This document shows, one piece after another, positions 61,775-64,000 of a DNA stretch of 64,000 nt. A program made the position numbers and the translations under genes. The stretch is from Hungatella hathewayi WAL-18680. Its GTDB lineage: Bacteria; Bacillota; Clostridia; Lachnospirales; Lachnospiraceae. How positions within the stretch are numbered: position 1 is the stretch's first letter; each line of letters starts with the position of its first letter. The notes under the pieces are model-generated. The model had not been told where the DNA came from. It ran no database searches and was given only the letters and a program-made list of their open reading frames with translations. Location of the stretch: the NCBI RefSeq assembly GCF_000235505.1, contig NZ_JH379027.1:1101569-1165568 (forward strand). Direction: 5' to 3'.

Positions 61775-62107
61775 ATGGAGACAAGAAAAGAAGCGATTGC
61801 GTTCTGCAAAAAGCTGGCAGGGGTCTATGAGGATTATCCGTTTCACGATGACAACTGGACGGTGATGCGCCACCGGGATACGAAGAAGACGTTTGCCTAC
61901 ATTTTCGAGAAGGACGGCCACATCTGGATAAATGTGAAATGCGATACGGAGTGGCGGGACTTCTGGCGGGCGGCATTTCCGTCGGTGGTGCCGGGATTTC
62001 ATCTGAATAAAACGTACTGGAATTCCATTATCCTGGACGGGAGCGTTCCGGAGAAGGACATCCGGCGGATGATTACGGAGAGTTATGATTTGACAAAGAA
62101 AAAATAA
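61775..62107 (+). CDS. MmcQ/YjbR-family DNA-binding-like protein
   Basis: This 110-residue cytosolic protein of the YjbR/CyaY-like fold opens METRKEAIAFCKKLAGVYEDYPF. The middle has FAYIFEKDGHIWINVKC and the end holds the family hallmark GFHLNKTYWNSIIL followed by a helix that ends RRMITESYDLTKKK. The length is normal. Function is unresolved for the family (a role in DNA binding has been suggested). The ATG follows AGGGGAGGAGCGGT, 12 bases after the dihydrouridine synthase gene. Confidence 0.9.
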   Translation: METRKEAIAFCKKLAGVYEDYPFHDDNWTVMRHRDTKKTFAYIFEKDGHIWINVKCDTEWRDFWRAAFPSVVPGFHLNKTYWNSIILDGSVPEKDIRRMITESYDLTKKK

Positions 62108-62138
62108 AATACAGGAGATAAAAGGGAGGAACAGGAGT

Positions 62139-62912
62139 ATGAGAGGATTTACAGAAAGTGCGGCGGTTAACGTATTAATTATTTTGGTGATTATGATGGC
62201 TGTCACCGTGATATGCAAGAGTCTGCTGAATAGAATCAAGGTGAAAAACGGACGTATTCAGACGGTGATAACGATTCTGGAAAGTACGGTGCAGTATGTG
62301 ACGGCCATTGTGGGGCTGATCTGGATTCTGCGGATTCTGGGTGTCAATGTGACCACGATTTTCGCCAGCGTCGGGATTGTGGCATTGATTGTAGGTTTCA
62401 GCGCGGAGAGCCTGATTGCGGACGTGATTACCGGCATTTTCATGATATTTGAAAATCAGTTTAATGTGGGAGACGTGGTGGAAATCGACGGGTACCGCGG
62501 AATGGTGGACCAGATTGGTATCCGCACGGTCAGTATCCGTGACGGCGGCGGCAATGTGAAGATTGTCAACAATTCCAATGTGAAGGATATCATCAACCTG
62601 TCTGCCGCTTATTCCAGTGCGGTCTGTGATTTCCGTATCTCCTATGAGGAGGAGCTGGAGAAGGTGGAAGCTGTTCTGAAGAAAATTCTGAAGGGTGCCT
62701 ATGAGGCCCACAAGGATATCTTTGTAGAGGAGCCGGTGTATGCAGGGGTGCAGGAACTGGAGGAGGAAGCGGTGGTTCTCCGGGCGACGGTGGAAGTGGA
62801 TGAGAAGAATATTTTCTCCGGCCGCCGGATACTGAACCGGGAGATACTGCTGGGGATGAAAAAGAATGGAATTCGTCTGGAAGTGAACAGGCAGGCCGCT
62901 AACATGCGCTGA
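62139..62912 (+). CDS. Small mechanosensitive ion channel of the MscS family
   Basis: This 257-residue channel has about three membrane helices (about 8-28, 45-68 and 72-100). The pore-lining third helix is rich in Gly and Ala and leads into GFSAESLIADVITGIFMIFENQFNVGD, the MscS signature. The soluble beta domain follows (VEIDGYRGMVDQIGIRTVSIRD, VKIVNNSNVKDIINLS). It should open under membrane tension to release solutes during osmotic downshock. The ATG follows AAGGGAGGAACAGGAGT. The next gene starts 12 bases downstream. Confidence 0.93.
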   Translation: MRGFTESAAVNVLIILVIMMAVTVICKSLLNRIKVKNGRIQTVITILESTVQYVTAIVGLIWILRILGVNVTTIFASVGIVALIVGFSAESLIADVITGIFMIFENQFNVGDVVEIDGYRGMVDQIGIRTVSIRDGGGNVKIVNNSNVKDIINLSAAYSSAVCDFRISYEEELEKVEAVLKKILKGAYEAHKDIFVEEPVYAGVQELEEEAVVLRATVEVDEKNIFSGRRILNREILLGMKKNGIRLEVNRQAANMR

Positions 62913-62923
62913 TGGAGGCTGCC

Positions 62924-64000
62924 ATGAGAGAAAAGAGAGACAGGAATGAGGCGGGAGTCCGGGACCGTGAGGTTCATCAGAGCCGGGAATACAGTCAGGA
63001 CACCGGCCGGGAGTATGGCCATTCGAGACAGAGATATGAGTACCGTTTTGAGGAGGATGAGAAGCGGAAGAAAAAGCGGAACAAGATGGCCCGCTATCTG
63101 CTGGGAACGGTATCAAGCGCGGCCCTCATCATCGGAGCGGCAGGGTATGAGAAGGCGCCGGCTGTTGTATTGACCGAGGAAGAGAAAGTGTTTCTGCGGG
63201 AAGTGCAGCAGGAATTTGACGAAAATGATCTGGATGGCGTGCTGGTGTCCCTGATTGGAAAAGAGATTACCTATGCGCCAAACGGGTGGATAGAGGTGGA
63301 GCTTGAGCATCATCTGGTTGATATTTACCAGGAAATTAGTGAAAAGGCCGCCTGGGAGCAGGAGGAGAGACTGGCAATTCTGATGGGAGACGACGTCAAG
63401 GTTGTGCCTGCAGGAAGTGGAACCGGATTCTGTCTGGACGGCGATACACTGTATTATGGGGAACTGCAAGAAGGACTGCCGGATGGGATGGGAATCTGCT
63501 ACGATGTAGTTCACAGTTATTACGGCTATTCTCAGGGAGAATGGGCAGAGGGATATGCAAACGGCAGGATTGTATCCGGGGTGCCCTATTTCTATGGTGA
63601 TGATGAAAAAGATTATGTTGGGGAATGGGAGACCCAGGTTGGAAATTACAAAGCCGGGCGCGCAGATGGGATGCTGGAACTTACCTTCGATTCTCTGGGG
63701 AATGATGAGGACATAAGTGGCGTTACGGAGACAAGAAATGCGGTCTGCGAGCTGAAGGATGGTCAGGTTGTCATGGATGACCGCTGGAAGAAAAACGATA
63801 GAGGGAGATATAATCTGCTGAACGAGGACGGAGTAAAGTATGCCGTCGATTATGAAGCTGAAGAATTAAGATGGTTTGGAGGTGTTACTTACGAGTGGCT
63901 TCCTGTAGAGATTGAGCTGCCTGAGGAAGTACGGGGGGAAGGCGATGCAGTGGAAGAGGAAGCAGAGAAGGATGAACCACAGTTTTCTTTCAATAAGAAT
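62924..64000 (+). CDS. Membrane protein with MORN-like repeats (3' end outside window)
   Basis: The frame from ATG 62924 (behind GATGGAGGCTGCC) stays open for 359 codons to the window edge. The first 55 residues are highly charged and cytosolic (many Arg and Glu). A membrane helix (about 62-80, YLLGTVSSAALIIGAAGY) is followed by an extracellular region. Within that region, short repeats of the type YYGELQEGLPDGMG, QGEWAEGYANGR and YVGEWETQVGNYKAGRADG resemble degenerate MORN repeats. A further charged stretch rich in Glu is near the window end. The function is unknown. It follows the MscS gene closely and may be part of the same transcript. Confidence 0.75.
   Translation, partial: MREKRDRNEAGVRDREVHQSREYSQDTGREYGHSRQRYEYRFEEDEKRKKKRNKMARYLLGTVSSAALIIGAAGYEKAPAVVLTEEEKVFLREVQQEFDENDLDGVLVSLIGKEITYAPNGWIEVELEHHLVDIYQEISEKAAWEQEERLAILMGDDVKVVPAGSGTGFCLDGDTLYYGELQEGLPDGMGICYDVVHSYYGYSQGEWAEGYANGRIVSGVPYFYGDDEKDYVGEWETQVGNYKAGRADGMLELTFDSLGNDEDISGVTETRNAVCELKDGQVVMDDRWKKNDRGRYNLLNEDGVKYAVDYEAEELRWFGGVTYEWLPVEIELPEEVRGEGDAVEEEAEKDEPQFSFNKN

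Noticed and set aside
1-64000. tRNA, rRNA, CRISPR arrays, insertion sequences, prophage or plasmid functions
   Set aside because: None was recognised: no spaced direct repeats, no DDE or serine/tyrosine recombinase, no cloverleaf with CCA end. The Rpn-type gene is the only mobile-element-like feature.

Overview
The window looks like chromosomal DNA from a strictly fermentative gut clostridium of the family Lachnospiraceae, perhaps of the Enterocloster/Hungatella/Clostridium clostridioforme type. This is inferred from strong AGGAGG ribosome binding sites, sigma-A promoters with 17-base spacers, two T-box leaders, a manganese riboswitch, a short AspRS linked to GatCAB, YesM/YesN-type two-component pairs beside sugar ABC transporters, and protein sequence style. 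I saw no tRNA, rRNA, CRISPR array, phage or insertion sequence, so most of the window is ordinary backbone with a few accessory islands.

Layout. 1-9.7 kb: the end of a sugar ABC transporter, a sensor kinase/response regulator pair, a GH42 beta-galactosidase, a ROK sugar kinase, a GH1 beta-glycosidase and mannose-6-phosphate isomerase, together a beta-linked oligosaccharide utilisation locus. 9.7-16.9 kb: DAHP synthase, then a DUF4358 lipoprotein/MBOAT/DHHW module probably acetylating a surface glycan, a metallo-hydrolase, a lipoprotein resembling the ChaN/Tiki fold and a zinc-ribbon membrane protein. 17-24.6 kb: a second sugar ABC transporter with a Gfo/Idh dehydrogenase and its own two-component pair; the kinase start is preceded by a run of twelve G. 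24.4-30.2 kb: a PurF-like protein lacking the N-terminal cysteine, a polar amino acid ABC transporter and a cytidylate-kinase-like protein. 30.2-34.7 kb: a T-box and tyrS, a frameshifted acetyltransferase, an Rpn-type nuclease and mntP under a yybP-ykoY riboswitch. 35-41.4 kb: an Asp-specific T-box, then aspS2-gatC-gatA-gatB and a subgroup Ic aspartate aminotransferase. 41.4-48.5 kb: a phosphoesterase lipoprotein, a MarR-regulated flavin oxidoreductase operon, and GtrA plus YfhO glycan-modification membrane proteins. 48.5-58.9 kb: arginine biosynthesis (argH; argG divergent from argC-GNAT-argJ-argB-argD). 59-64 kb: a flotillin, a dihydrouridine synthase, a YjbR protein, an MscS channel and a MORN-like membrane protein cut by the window edge.

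The most unusual item lies inside the arginine region. A radical SAM/SPASM enzyme is translationally coupled to a two-pass membrane protein whose predicted cytosolic C-terminal tail is a Gly-rich Cys-Ala repeat with eight cysteines. The pair looks like a modifying enzyme and its protein substrate, and is the best candidate here for an undescribed system.

Two apparent single-base frameshifts (the acetyltransferase at about 32.23 kb and the 3' end of the PurF-like gene at about 24.64 kb) may be real mutations or sequence errors. All functions are inferred from sequence reading alone; no database search was run.
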